IMG/VR virus record: IMGVR_UViG_3300047546_002137
Location: 1 to 21,489 of that record
Source of the DNA: a virus
DNA: 21,489 nt
Direction: 5' to 3' (one strand)
Numbering within the stretch: position 1 is the stretch's first letter; each line of letters starts with the position of its first letter. Positions 1 through 8,136 of this stretch are shown here, piece by piece. Made by a program: the position numbers and the translations under genes. The notes beneath the pieces were generated by a model. The model was not told the origin of the DNA. It worked only from the letters and a program-made list of their open reading frames with translations, and made no database searches.

Positions 1-126
1 TGCCAGAAAAACCAGAATAGCCAGAAATACCTGATGCGCCATTTGTGCCGTTTGTTCCATTTGTGCCAGAAAAACCAGAATAGCCAGAAATACCTGATGC
101 GCCATTTGTGCCGTTTGTTCCATTTG
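1..126 (-). repeat. Perfect 63-bp tandem duplication within the Gly-X-Y array
   Basis: Bases 1-63 and 64-126 appear identical, and a shortened 54-bp diverged copy follows at 127-180. The unit encodes 21 residues (seven Gly-X-Y triplets), so copy-number change keeps the frame. It may continue left of the window. Elsewhere in the gene, triplets are coded with mixed synonymous codons, so this identity suggests a recent expansion. Confidence 0.85.
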
Positions 127-2608
127 TTCCGCTGAAACCAGAATAGCCAGAAATACCTGATGCACCATTTGTTCCATTTGTTCCGCTAAAGCCAGAATAA
201 CCGCTGATGCCTGATGCACCATTTGTTCCGCTATAACCAGAAATCCCGCTAAAACCAGAATAACCGCTTATTCCACTAAATCCTGAATATCCAGAAATTC
301 CTGATGTGCCGTTTGTTCCGCTATAACCAGAAATTCCGCTAAATCCTGAATACCCGCTGATGCCACTAAATCCAGAATATCCAGAAACACCACTTCCAGA
401 AAAACCAGAATAACCAGAGATACCGCTAAAACCAGAATAGCCACTAACACCACTTCCAGAAAATCCAGACCGACCACTAAAACCAGAAATACCACTAAAC
501 CCAGAATAGCCAGAGATTCCAGAAAAACCAGAATAGCCAGAAATTCCAGATGCGCCATTTGTGCCACTAAAACCAGAGATACCACTAAAACCAGAATAAC
601 CGCTGATTCCAGAAACACCATTTATTCCAGAAAATCCAGAATAACCGCTAATCCCCGAATTTCCAATAGCACCAGACCAACCAGACCAACCAGAAAAACC
701 AGAAATTCCTGATGCGCCATCAATTCCTGAATATCCAGAAAAACCAGAAATTCCAGAATCACCGCTAAATCCAGAAATACCAGAAAAGCCGCTATAACCA
801 GATACACCGCTATACCCGCTTTGGGTATACATTACTTGTGTAGCCGTAAAAATAACACCAGGGACAGATGGCGAAACTGGTGATGTGCCAGCAGGGTCAG
901 ATTGAATTGAAACTTGTGTGTCAGTTGTTGACCAGATCATTTCAATGTAATCATTGGCAACAACTTTTAACACATAGTTAACAGTCATCAATCCATAGCC
1001 ATTAACGCTACCATGTTTGGATTGAATACTTAATTTGGTGTCGCTATCAGGAATATCGCCTGTGCTACCGCTATCATTTTTTCTCAACCAAACATTAACA
1101 TCATGAATTTGTGTATCTGTGTTAACGAATTGAATTGAAAAAGTCAGGCTATAAACACCAGCATTTGAAAATGTTACTCTGCTACCAGATACAACATTAA
1201 CACCTGTGTTGTTTGAATCTGCACTATTCAAAGTGATTGAATATGCAGTATTGGCAGATGTGGCAACCTGATCTGTTGTGTCCCAAAAAGAACCCCAATT
1301 GCCAATAGCACCACCAGCCCCAGGCGCACCGCTGTAACCAGAATAGCCAGAAATACCCGAATAGCCACTCAAGCCAAGACCAGAGTAACCGCTAAATCCT
1401 GATGCGCCTGAATAGCCCGAAATGCCAGAACCAGAATAGCCGCTAAAACCTGACTGACCAGAGAATCCAGACAAACCAGAATCACCGCTGTAACCGCTGA
1501 TGCCGCTAAAGCCAGAATCGCCAGAATATCCGCTAAAGCCAGAAATGCCTTGTTCGCCTGAATAGCCAGAGAATCCAGAATAACCACTTACACCAGAACC
1601 CGAATATCCCGATGTTCCAGACTCACCACTAAATCCAGAATAGCCAGAAATGCCCGATTCGCCATTCAGTCCAGAATAGCCAGAAATACCAGAATCGCCG
1701 CTAAAACCACTAATTCCAGATGCGCCTGATTCACCCGAATAACCGCTGAACCCAGATGCGCCAACTTCACCCGAATAGCCAGAAAATCCGCTGATGCCTG
1801 ACCAACCACTTTGACCAGACTCACCAGACCAACCGCTATAACCAGATTGCCCTGACCAACCAGATTCACCACTAAAACCTGAATAACCAGATTGACCAGA
1901 AAAGCCAGAATATCCAGATTCGCCAGAGAATCCAGAAATACCTACTTCACCAGACCAGCCAGAATATCCGCTAAAGCCAGACCAGCCACTTGTGCCAGAT
2001 TCGCCAGAGTAACCGCTAAAACCAGATTGACCAGAGAATCCGCTTAGACCAGAAAAACCAGACGCACCCGATTCACCTGAATAACCGCTAAATCCAGATT
2101 CGCCAGAAAAGCCTGAATAGCCAGATACACCGCTATATCCAGATGTTCCTGTTGCGCCTGTTGCGCCTGACTCACCGCTAAAGCCTGAATAGCCACTAAA
2201 TCCAGAAATTCCAGATTGCCCATCCAATCCAGAATAACCGCTGAATCCGCTAAAACCGCTTAGACCAGATGCGCCAGTTTGACCCGAAAATCCAGAGAAT
2301 CCAGACTCACCTGAAAATCCAGAATAGCCTGATTCACCAGATGCGCCAGATGTTCCTGTTGCGCCACTAAATCCTGAAAAACCAGAAGTGCCACTAAAGC
2401 CAGAATAACCACTAGCCCCAGGCAGACCAACGCCAGAATACCCACTATAACCAGAGTAACCAGATGTTCCGCTTGGACCATATAGCCCCCGATTGATGTT
2501 TATGTTTTGCTGTGCAGGGGGCTGAACATTGATGACATTGCGTGTCGGGGGATGAATGGAAACATTCAGGTTGTTTTGATCAACCACATCAACTTTTATG
2601 TTTCCCAT
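1..2608 (-). CDS. Collagen-like phage tail adhesin with internal jelly-roll-like domain (partial)
   Basis: The frame opens at ATG 2608-2606, directly after the TGA of the upstream gene (TGATCATG junction). I translated it to base 2 with no stop, giving 869 codons; the C-terminus is outside the window. Residues 1 to about 40 form a non-repetitive head beginning MGNIKVDVVDQNN, probably the attachment to the tail. Residues about 41-430 are Gly-X-Y triplets, almost all GYS, GFS, GIS, GES, GAS or GTS. Residues about 433-598 (near 1310-815) are a non-repetitive, beta-rich domain beginning GAIGNWGSFWDTTDQVA, which looks like a C1q/TNF-type jelly roll. From about residue 600 to the edge the Gly-X-Ser array resumes, with added GTN and GAS units. 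Proline is nearly absent. The role inferred from the cassette position and collagen-like repeats is a trimeric tail fibre or adhesin for host binding. The repeat and frame are certain; the function is inference. Confidence 0.85.
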   Translation of the reverse strand, partial: MGNIKVDVVDQNNLNVSIHPPTRNVINVQPPAQQNININRGLYGPSGTSGYSGYSGYSGVGLPGASGYSGFSGTSGFSGFSGATGTSGASGESGYSGFSGESGFSGFSGQTGASGLSGFSGFSGYSGLDGQSGISGFSGYSGFSGESGATGATGTSGYSGVSGYSGFSGESGFSGYSGESGASGFSGLSGFSGQSGFSGYSGESGTSGWSGFSGYSGWSGEVGISGFSGESGYSGFSGQSGYSGFSGESGWSGQSGYSGWSGESGQSGWSGISGFSGYSGEVGASGFSGYSGESGASGISGFSGDSGISGYSGLNGESGISGYSGFSGESGTSGYSGSGVSGYSGFSGYSGEQGISGFSGYSGDSGFSGISGYSGDSGLSGFSGQSGFSGYSGSGISGYSGASGFSGYSGLGLSGYSGISGYSGYSGAPGAGGAIGNWGSFWDTTDQVATSANTAYSITLNSADSNNTGVNVVSGSRVTFSNAGVYSLTFSIQFVNTDTQIHDVNVWLRKNDSGSTGDIPDSDTKLSIQSKHGSVNGYGLMTVNYVLKVVANDYIEMIWSTTDTQVSIQSDPAGTSPVSPSVPGVIFTATQVMYTQSGYSGVSGYSGFSGISGFSGDSGISGFSGYSGIDGASGISGFSGWSGWSGAIGNSGISGYSGFSGINGVSGISGYSGFSGISGFSGTNGASGISGYSGFSGISGYSGFSGISGFSGRSGFSGSGVSGYSGFSGISGYSGFSGSGVSGYSGFSGISGYSGFSGISGYSGTNGTSGISGYSGFSGISGYSGFSGISGYSGTNGASGISGYSGFSGTNGTNGASGISGYSGFSGTNGTNGTNGASGISGYSGFSGTNGTNGTNGASGISGYSGFSG

Positions 2609-2610
2609 GA

Positions 2611-3099
2611 TCACTCCACAATGATGCCATCAGAACGAACCAAGAACAGCAAAAAGATGATGTAGTCATTGGCAGGGTTAGTGCCATCTGTGGGGAAACT
2701 GATTTTAATGCGACCAGAGTAGCCAACACAATCAACAGCGTTGATATCCAATTCAGGGTCTGTTGCCATCAAGCCCCAAGCACCCGCATCAATCACCAGC
2801 GTAAATTCGCCAAGCAAGTCATGTCGATTGGTGATGGTCAAAGGGATGGGTTCGGGGGTCGGCTCATAGTTACCGATATCAAAAGTCAAACCATTGCGGG
2901 TATCTTCAATGTTTGTGACTTCCCTGCGAATGATCTGTGCATCAATCGTTGCGGTTGTTAGATCAACAGGGGTAACATCATCTGTCCCTTTAATCGCCAG
3001 ATTCCAATAGGTTTGTTGTTCCCAAACCAATTCGCCAGCAATAATAGGATTGTCGAACCCGCTAACTTGCGTTAGGGTGTTTTTGTTAAACACAGCCAT
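2611..3099 (-). CDS. Small baseplate/tail-fibre associated structural protein
   Basis: This 162-residue protein starts at ATG 3099, about 7 bases after a strong ribosome binding site (AAAGGGG). Its middle (WNLAIKGTDDVTPVDLTTAT, then DAQIIRREV) resembles the beta-sandwich N-terminal domain of phage upper-baseplate (BppU-like) proteins, which carry a phrase of the type 'gdd..pvDLtgaT..aqir'. The C-terminal part is also beta-rich and ends in a hydrophobic stretch, IIFLLFLV, before RSDGIIVE. There is no signal peptide. The gene sits between the tail fibre and the collagen-like adhesin, two bases ahead of the latter's start, so it probably helps attach or assemble that adhesin. The domain resemblance is moderate and the role is inferred from context; a hypothetical virion protein is the safe reading. 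Confidence 0.6.
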   Translation of the reverse strand: MAVFNKNTLTQVSGFDNPIIAGELVWEQQTYWNLAIKGTDDVTPVDLTTATIDAQIIRREVTNIEDTRNGLTFDIGNYEPTPEPIPLTITNRHDLLGEFTLVIDAGAWGLMATDPELDINAVDCVGYSGRIKISFPTDGTNPANDYIIFLLFLVRSDGIIVE

Positions 3100-3157
3100 G
3101 ATGTTCCCCTTTCTAGGGTCTAACGCAACCCATACCCTTACAGGTCACGACCCTTTA

Positions 3158-3186
3158 ATTGTCCCAAATATCAAAAATTCAATCAA
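3158..3186 (-). promoter_or_regulatory. Possible sigma70-type promoter before the adhesin cassette
   Basis: On the minus strand TTGATT (3186-3181) and GACAAT (3163-3158) are separated by 17 bases, each matching the -35/-10 consensus at four of six positions. It lies in the 95-base gap 3100-3194, the longest gap between genes in the tail region. An AT-rich hairpin (AATTCAA / TTGAATT) after the fibre stop overlaps the -35. The leader downstream holds GGTCGTGACC and GGGT/ACCC inverted repeats ahead of the ribosome binding site. The match is weak and the host sigma factor is unknown. Confidence 0.3.
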
Positions 3187-3194
3187 CATTTGAA

Positions 3195-3770
3195 TTATCT
3201 GAACACAGAAATTCCAATGTAGTCTCGATCAAAAAGAATGCCGTTTGTTCCCTGAATGATTATTCGGAAATTACTTGTTGATAGACCACTTTGACCTGTA
3301 TAGGCAGAAACGAATACAAAACCATTGTCAGAGTTACCAACTGTTGCAACAAAACAATAATTGATATCAGGCATATTGTTTGTAAAATTGATCGTGTAAT
3401 CGCCTGTGCCGTTTTTATAGACGCTGGCAATGTTAAATTGTCCACGAATAGTTTGGTTTGCACCTGATGTGCCTGTGCCATTAAAGTTTACCCAGGCTCG
3501 GCACAATGTGCCCATTTGAGTGCCACCAGAATCTTGAAATACAGTTGCAACACCACTACTGGCAGATTTGATAGTTGCAATTGTCGGGGTGGTAATAGTA
3601 GGGGATGAAGAACCAATGCCGCCCAAATTAGCAAGGGCAGTTGCGGCTGTTGTTGCGTTTGTGCCTCCATTGGCAATAGGCAATGTTCCAGCAACACCAG
3701 CAGTTAAAGAAAGTTGTCCAGATGTGTTTACATTGTTGCCAAGCAATCCAAGATTTAGTGCTTGCGTCAT
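3195..3770 (-). CDS. Short phage tail fibre protein
   Basis: The 191-residue protein starts at ATG 3770, immediately after the TAA of the tip protein gene (TAAATG). Residues about 28-51 carry LPIANGGTNATTAATALANL, a widespread linker signature of phage tail fibres, preceded by a short N-terminal region likely to dock on the tail. Residues about 86-191 form a beta-rich domain beginning LCRAWVNFNGTG, with IRGQFNIASVYKNGTGDY, typical of compact C-terminal receptor-binding modules found in many phage fibres. No chaperone or peptidase domain is visible. Its position after the J-like gene fits a side or tip fibre that contacts the host surface. Fibre identity is well supported; the receptor is unknown. 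Confidence 0.8.
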   Translation of the reverse strand: MTQALNLGLLGNNVNTSGQLSLTAGVAGTLPIANGGTNATTAATALANLGGIGSSSPTITTPTIATIKSASSGVATVFQDSGGTQMGTLCRAWVNFNGTGTSGANQTIRGQFNIASVYKNGTGDYTINFTNNMPDINYCFVATVGNSDNGFVFVSAYTGQSGLSTSNFRIIIQGTNGILFDRDYIGISVFR

Positions 3771-6700
3771 TTATGCGCCTCCAGTTCGTTGATATGAAAC
3801 TTGTTGCATTGTTGATGTTGATGTTGTTGGTGTGATAGACAAAGTATATGAACCACTACCAGAAGTGTAATCACCACCATTATCCAACAATGAACCATTG
3901 AAATACAATTCAAAAGCATTAATGTCAAAGTTATAGTTATAGTTTGTTTGACCTACAACTGTATTTGTCGCCACACTTGCCGATGAACCAATAGGTGTTG
4001 TCAAAATATTGGGTGCAAACTGAATGATTGTTGCCAATCCAGAAACATTCTGAATAAAAGTCAATGTATTGGTCAAATCGTAATCTTGATCGTTAACAGC
4101 AGTTCCATTTAAGAAAATCTTTTCTGCGCCCGACATGAAAGCCCATTCAGTAGGCGTATAAGTGTTTGTGTTGGTCAATGTCGTTGTCCATCGGCTCATT
4201 GGTCGATAGGCAGATGCTGGCGCACGATATTGATAAATGATTGCACCAGCAGTTACACCTGTTACAGTTGTCGAAAATGTAATTTGGCGTGTCGTGTAAT
4301 TAACAGATGAAACTGTGTATTGTGTTGGTGAACCACTATTGGCAAATGTCATTATGTCGCCAGCAACAATTTTTTGACTTGGCAAATATGTAGCAGAATA
4401 AGTTACAACATTTGTTGCAACAGATGCCACAATCAATTGTGTGCTTGAATAATTTGTGCTGTTTGATATCGCACTCATGCTAATGATTGAAATACGATCA
4501 TTCAAAAGTGCGCCAGTTCCCAATGTAACTGTGGTCGTTGTATCAGTGTATTCAGTTTCATCAAGCAAGCAACCATTTCTGAAAACCAAACATTGACCCG
4601 CAAAATATGCGGCACTTCTTGATGTTGGCGTAAATACAGTTTGACCAGAAGTGGCAACAAATTCAGTTAGCGTATATCCAAAAGAATCAGGAGATTGGAA
4701 ACCCAAAACTCGACCATATTTATCAATGGTCAAAGTGGCAACAGATGAAGTTTTAGAATAAACACCAGTTCCAAAATCAAGCAATGTAGCCAATTGCGCC
4801 ACTACTCGACCATCAGGAGAATTGATAATGTTTAATTCACCAGCACCAGATCCTGTTTGTGTCGTGCCTGTGGTTAGCAACTGACCTGTTCGGGCATCAA
4901 GATCAATGATGTTTGAATTCCCAGGCAATGCCGACCAAATAGACGAATCATATTGGGTCGTTGTTGTTGGAACAAATGCGCCTGTTCCAGCGGCATAGCC
5001 AGCATAGTCTGTGGCAAAACTAAACTTGCGATTGCTTCGATTGCAGAATGCAAGATAGATGTTTGTTCCAAAAGTTGGCTGTGCCAAATACCATGTGTAA
5101 TTTGCTGGATTAGATGAATAGGCTGGACTAGATGCCACATTCCACAAACCATAATAGGATTTGTTTGTTGGGCTATTTGAAATGCCTGTGCCTGTAATGC
5201 TGTCAGCATAAGCAACAACAATATAACGATTGGTAAATTGGAAAGTGGTTGGTCGCCAACGGAAAACGCTACTAGATGCACTAAACACACTTGTGCCAAT
5301 AGCATTAACCATTTTCACAGAGAAATACCAATCCCCCTGTGGAATATTTGTTAAAGCAACAGTCCCCATTGATGCGCCTGGGGTGTATGGATTGCCGCCT
5401 GGGTTTACTGGTGTCGTGCCAGCAAAAATCCTTTGCGAATCAGTTGGTGATGCATAGGCTGAATAATAAATTTCAGCATATTGCACAATGCCGTTAGGTG
5501 GGGCTGTAACTGCAACACCAAAATAGGGAATTGCCGCATTTGGAAATTGCGTAGTTACAACAGGAACAGGAATTGTGCCGAACCCTAAAGGCGAACCAAT
5601 GCCGCTATTGGGTGCTGGCGTAAACTGTGTAACATTAACATCGTCATACACAGTTGGGTTGTATTCCATCAAGGTCAACGATGCAGTCATGCTTCCATCG
5701 TCACCATATTTTTCTACCACTTGCCCAATCCTAAACAATTTGGCAGACCAACCATAATTGGAATTAGTGACAGAAACAATATCACCCGCTTCTAACTGAA
5801 TGCCAGAATAGTTGATATCAACCTTGATCTGCAAATCTTCACGCACAGATTCAAGGAATCGGTTAGCCAAATATTGCGCCCGAACATCATTGTTAACAAG
5901 ATTCAGGTTGATGGTCTGTTTGTTAACAGGCTCATTGGGGTAAAGCAATGAAGGGTTAACATCTGCCAAATCAAATGTTGCGCTACTAAAACTATCCTTT
6001 TGAGTTCCATCAGTAAATTTGACTTCAGCCACATTAAATGTGCTGGACAAGTCAATAGGTGTAACCTGAATGGCTGAAACCATGTTGCTATCGTTGATAG
6101 CCATAGCAATCGAATATGTGGGCGACTGAACAACAACACCCCACTTGCCTGTAATTTCGTTGTAACGAATCAAACAATCACAGCAAGCCGCCATGATCTG
6201 CAAGTTGGTCATAATGGTTTGATCAGTCTGCACAACTCCATCAAACCTAAATCTTGTAATTGTTGATGTGCTACCAGAATATGTTGTATAAACCATATTG
6301 GCATTGCAATATGTGTTTAGCGCAGTTAATGATGTTGAATCAATATTGGCAGAAGGAATTGCCGCACCATATCTTTCATTGACCAAATAATCAGAAATGC
6401 AATCCCCAGGCTTGTATCTGCTATTTGTCAATTGGAATCGTGTTTGCTGGATTCCTTGCAAGTTAGCAGAAACGCTATATGTCATTTCAATGATGGCAAA
6501 AGCCACATTGGTCATTAATTTTGTGCCATTCCATGTGTAAACAAGACCAGCAGAATTCATAATGTCAACAGCACTTTGTGTTGTGTTAACACCAGAATAT
6601 GAACCATTTTTAAACAGATAAATATTCAGTTTGCCAGAAACTGTGCTATCTGTTGTTCCATTTGATTCGTCATAAAGACCAATGACTTTGTATTGATCTG

Positions 6701-7094
6701 TTCCGTCAAAAATACAACGCTTGCCACCCCAATACACATTGCCAAATGTATAGGTATCAGGCGTTTGCCCTGTGTTGGTGTTGGTAACTTCAGCCAGCGT
6801 CAAAACATAATAAAGTTTTTGATTGTCGCTTGTAATGCTCAAGTCAGTAATGATTCCACCTGTGTAGGCTGTGCCATAAATCACAGGCACTTTGTTTGAA
6901 CCATTAGGGGGCAACTGAGCAGAATTTCCTGGGTTTGGCGTTTGATCTACGCTAGACCCAGGCATTGATGGCGCAAATGCTTTGGCAATAATTGTGCTTG
7001 CCACCATGTTGATAGCAAATGCAGTTGCGTATGCGCCAATACCCCAAGTTGCAACAGCACCAAAAATTTGAGTTGCAATGATTGTTCCTGGCAT
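3771..7094 (-). CDS. J: Tip attachment / host specificity protein (J-like)
   Basis: This is the largest complete protein (1107 residues). ATG 7094 follows the preceding TAA directly. Residues about 4-42 are hydrophobic and alanine/isoleucine-rich, as in many J-type central tip proteins. Residues about 85-110 carry NKVPVIYGTAYTGG, a hub-domain signature of phage tip proteins. Residues about 380-490 resemble the baseplate-hub portion (ANRFLESVREDL; QLEAGDIVSVTNSNYGWSAK). Residues about 515-620 look like a fibronectin type III fold. The C-terminus carries up to three related beta modules near residues 810-880, 970-1030 and 1043-1105, seen as LVFRNGCLLDETEYT, IFLNGTAVNDQDYD and LYFNGSLLDNGGDYT. 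The protein would sit at the distal tail tip and mediate receptor contact and DNA-channel opening. Its length matches lambda J. The assignment to the J group is firm; the domain borders are estimates. Confidence 0.88.
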   Translation of the reverse strand: MPGTIIATQIFGAVATWGIGAYATAFAINMVASTIIAKAFAPSMPGSSVDQTPNPGNSAQLPPNGSNKVPVIYGTAYTGGIITDLSITSDNQKLYYVLTLAEVTNTNTGQTPDTYTFGNVYWGGKRCIFDGTDQYKVIGLYDESNGTTDSTVSGKLNIYLFKNGSYSGVNTTQSAVDIMNSAGLVYTWNGTKLMTNVAFAIIEMTYSVSANLQGIQQTRFQLTNSRYKPGDCISDYLVNERYGAAIPSANIDSTSLTALNTYCNANMVYTTYSGSTSTITRFRFDGVVQTDQTIMTNLQIMAACCDCLIRYNEITGKWGVVVQSPTYSIAMAINDSNMVSAIQVTPIDLSSTFNVAEVKFTDGTQKDSFSSATFDLADVNPSLLYPNEPVNKQTINLNLVNNDVRAQYLANRFLESVREDLQIKVDINYSGIQLEAGDIVSVTNSNYGWSAKLFRIGQVVEKYGDDGSMTASLTLMEYNPTVYDDVNVTQFTPAPNSGIGSPLGFGTIPVPVVTTQFPNAAIPYFGVAVTAPPNGIVQYAEIYYSAYASPTDSQRIFAGTTPVNPGGNPYTPGASMGTVALTNIPQGDWYFSVKMVNAIGTSVFSASSSVFRWRPTTFQFTNRYIVVAYADSITGTGISNSPTNKSYYGLWNVASSPAYSSNPANYTWYLAQPTFGTNIYLAFCNRSNRKFSFATDYAGYAAGTGAFVPTTTTQYDSSIWSALPGNSNIIDLDARTGQLLTTGTTQTGSGAGELNIINSPDGRVVAQLATLLDFGTGVYSKTSSVATLTIDKYGRVLGFQSPDSFGYTLTEFVATSGQTVFTPTSRSAAYFAGQCLVFRNGCLLDETEYTDTTTTVTLGTGALLNDRISIISMSAISNSTNYSSTQLIVASVATNVVTYSATYLPSQKIVAGDIMTFANSGSPTQYTVSSVNYTTRQITFSTTVTGVTAGAIIYQYRAPASAYRPMSRWTTTLTNTNTYTPTEWAFMSGAEKIFLNGTAVNDQDYDLTNTLTFIQNVSGLATIIQFAPNILTTPIGSSASVATNTVVGQTNYNYNFDINAFELYFNGSLLDNGGDYTSGSGSYTLSITPTTSTSTMQQVSYQRTGGA

Positions 7095-7550
7095 TTACAT
7101 CACCCAAAATTCTTCTAATTTTTGAAATCCAAACTTGCCATAATTCAAATTTGGACTATTGACCATTTTGCTGATAAAAAAATGATTGATTCGACCATCT
7201 TCTTTCATCTGTATGGCTTCTTCAAGATAACGGCTTAACAACCTATGTCCAGCAGTTCCCATCCTATGTTCTTGCTTGACATAGTAAGCCAGTTCGGTCA
7301 AAAAGAAATGCTTGGGCGACCAAATGCTAGGCATCACAATAGCCATGATCAAACCAACAATTTCCTGATCGCATTCAGCCACCAAAAGAATGCCCTTTCC
7401 AGCCATGATTTCAGCCAGCATTGCTGTGATGTATTCGGCATCATCAGCATCTTGCAAAAAGCCATAGGGCATATTAGACCTGTATTCCCTTAATAGGTCT
7501 AGTATTTGTGGAATGTCGTATGGCGACACTTTACGAATTTGCGGGTGCAT
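7095..7550 (-). CDS. GNAT-family N-acetyltransferase inside the tail operon
   Basis: I chose ATG 7550, which has GGAAAAG just upstream and gives 151 residues; a longer reading from TTG 7583 overlaps the previous gene more and has no better signal. The fold signature is clear: an N-terminal strand/helix (IRKVSPYDIPQILDLLREY), central strands ILLVAECDQEIVGLIMAIV, the acyl-CoA loop region EHRMGTAGHRLLSRY (a variant of R/Q-x-x-G-x-G/A), and the C-terminal NYGKFGFQKLEEFWVM. The family transfers an acetyl group from acetyl-CoA to an amine. The target is unknown: a tail protein, a host protein or a small molecule are all possible. The gene lies between a minor tail protein (20-base overlap) and J (TAAATG junction), so it is expressed with the tail genes. 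Confidence 0.85.
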   Translation of the reverse strand: MHPQIRKVSPYDIPQILDLLREYRSNMPYGFLQDADDAEYITAMLAEIMAGKGILLVAECDQEIVGLIMAIVMPSIWSPKHFFLTELAYYVKQEHRMGTAGHRLLSRYLEEAIQMKEDGRINHFFISKMVNSPNLNYGKFGFQKLEEFWVM

Positions 7551-8136
7551 CTTTTCCAAACTGGTAATTAATGGTTTCCACAAAACTAACTCGATTCATG
7601 GAAGTGTCGCCTGGGGTAAAAAATTGCCAACTATTATTGTTTGTATAGCGACCAGCCACTCTATTTTGTAAAACAAGTTGAATGGATGCGGCAGAAATTG
7701 TTACTGTGCCAACATAGGTTTTAATTTCTTCCATCCATTGTTCAGTAATGGCAAAACTATTTACAAAACCATTAAAAAATTGATACAAGCCGCCTGTGCC
7801 GCCAGTTGTAATCAAAGCCCCATTTGTATCAAAAAAGCCATGCCACATTTGAATTGCGCTACCTTTTAGGTTTTGCGACAAAACCCAACCAAGCACACTT
7901 GTATCAATGCCTGTCATGGTTACTGTAGTTTCATTGGCTGTTGATTTAATGTCACGCTGAACATCATTAACTTTAACCAATACACCAACAGCAGAAAATG
8001 GACCAGCATCAACGGCGGAAACAGTTATATCATTAGGCGCTGTGGTAAAACGATATACTGTTCCATTAACTGTAATACGCACAAAATCAGCGTATCGAAT
8101 ATTATTTGTTCCATCAACAGGCGCAATAATGTTCAT
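7531..8136 (-). CDS. Minor tail protein upstream of the tip
   Basis: The 201-residue protein starts at ATG 8136 in an ATGA overlap with the preceding gene. It is beta-rich, with an N-terminal part RYADFVRITVNGTVYRFTTA and a C-terminal segment NNSWQFFTPGDTSMNRVSF followed by YQFGKDAP. Such phrases occur in minor tail proteins encoded between tape measure and tip genes, where the equivalents of lambda L/K/I or distal-tail proteins lie. No NlpC/P60 peptidase motif or metal-binding motif is visible, so it is not the lambda K-type enzyme. It probably forms part of the tail-tip complex. The tail role rests mainly on gene order. Confidence 0.65.
   Translation of the reverse strand: MNIIAPVDGTNNIRYADFVRITVNGTVYRFTTAPNDITVSAVDAGPFSAVGVLVKVNDVQRDIKSTANETTVTMTGIDTSVLGWVLSQNLKGSAIQMWHGFFDTNGALITTGGTGGLYQFFNGFVNSFAITEQWMEEIKTYVGTVTISAASIQLVLQNRVAGRYTNNNSWQFFTPGDTSMNRVSFVETINYQFGKDAPANS

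Noticed and set aside
1-2480. Dense short repeats that could be taken for a CRISPR array or satellite DNA
   Set aside because: The period is 9 bases and its multiples, the repeats are translated in one frame with synonymous changes, and there are no unique spacers of constant length.
268-2481. Several minus-strand ORFs of 60-120 codons rich in Leu, Val, Ile and Phe, looking like membrane proteins
   Set aside because: They are the other reading frames of the Gly-X-Ser repeats; the true frame is open from 2608 to the left edge and encodes the collagen-like protein.
7551-7583. A longer acetyltransferase starting at TTG 7583
   Set aside because: It needs a rare start codon and increases overlap with the preceding gene; ATG 7550 has GGAAAAG directly upstream.
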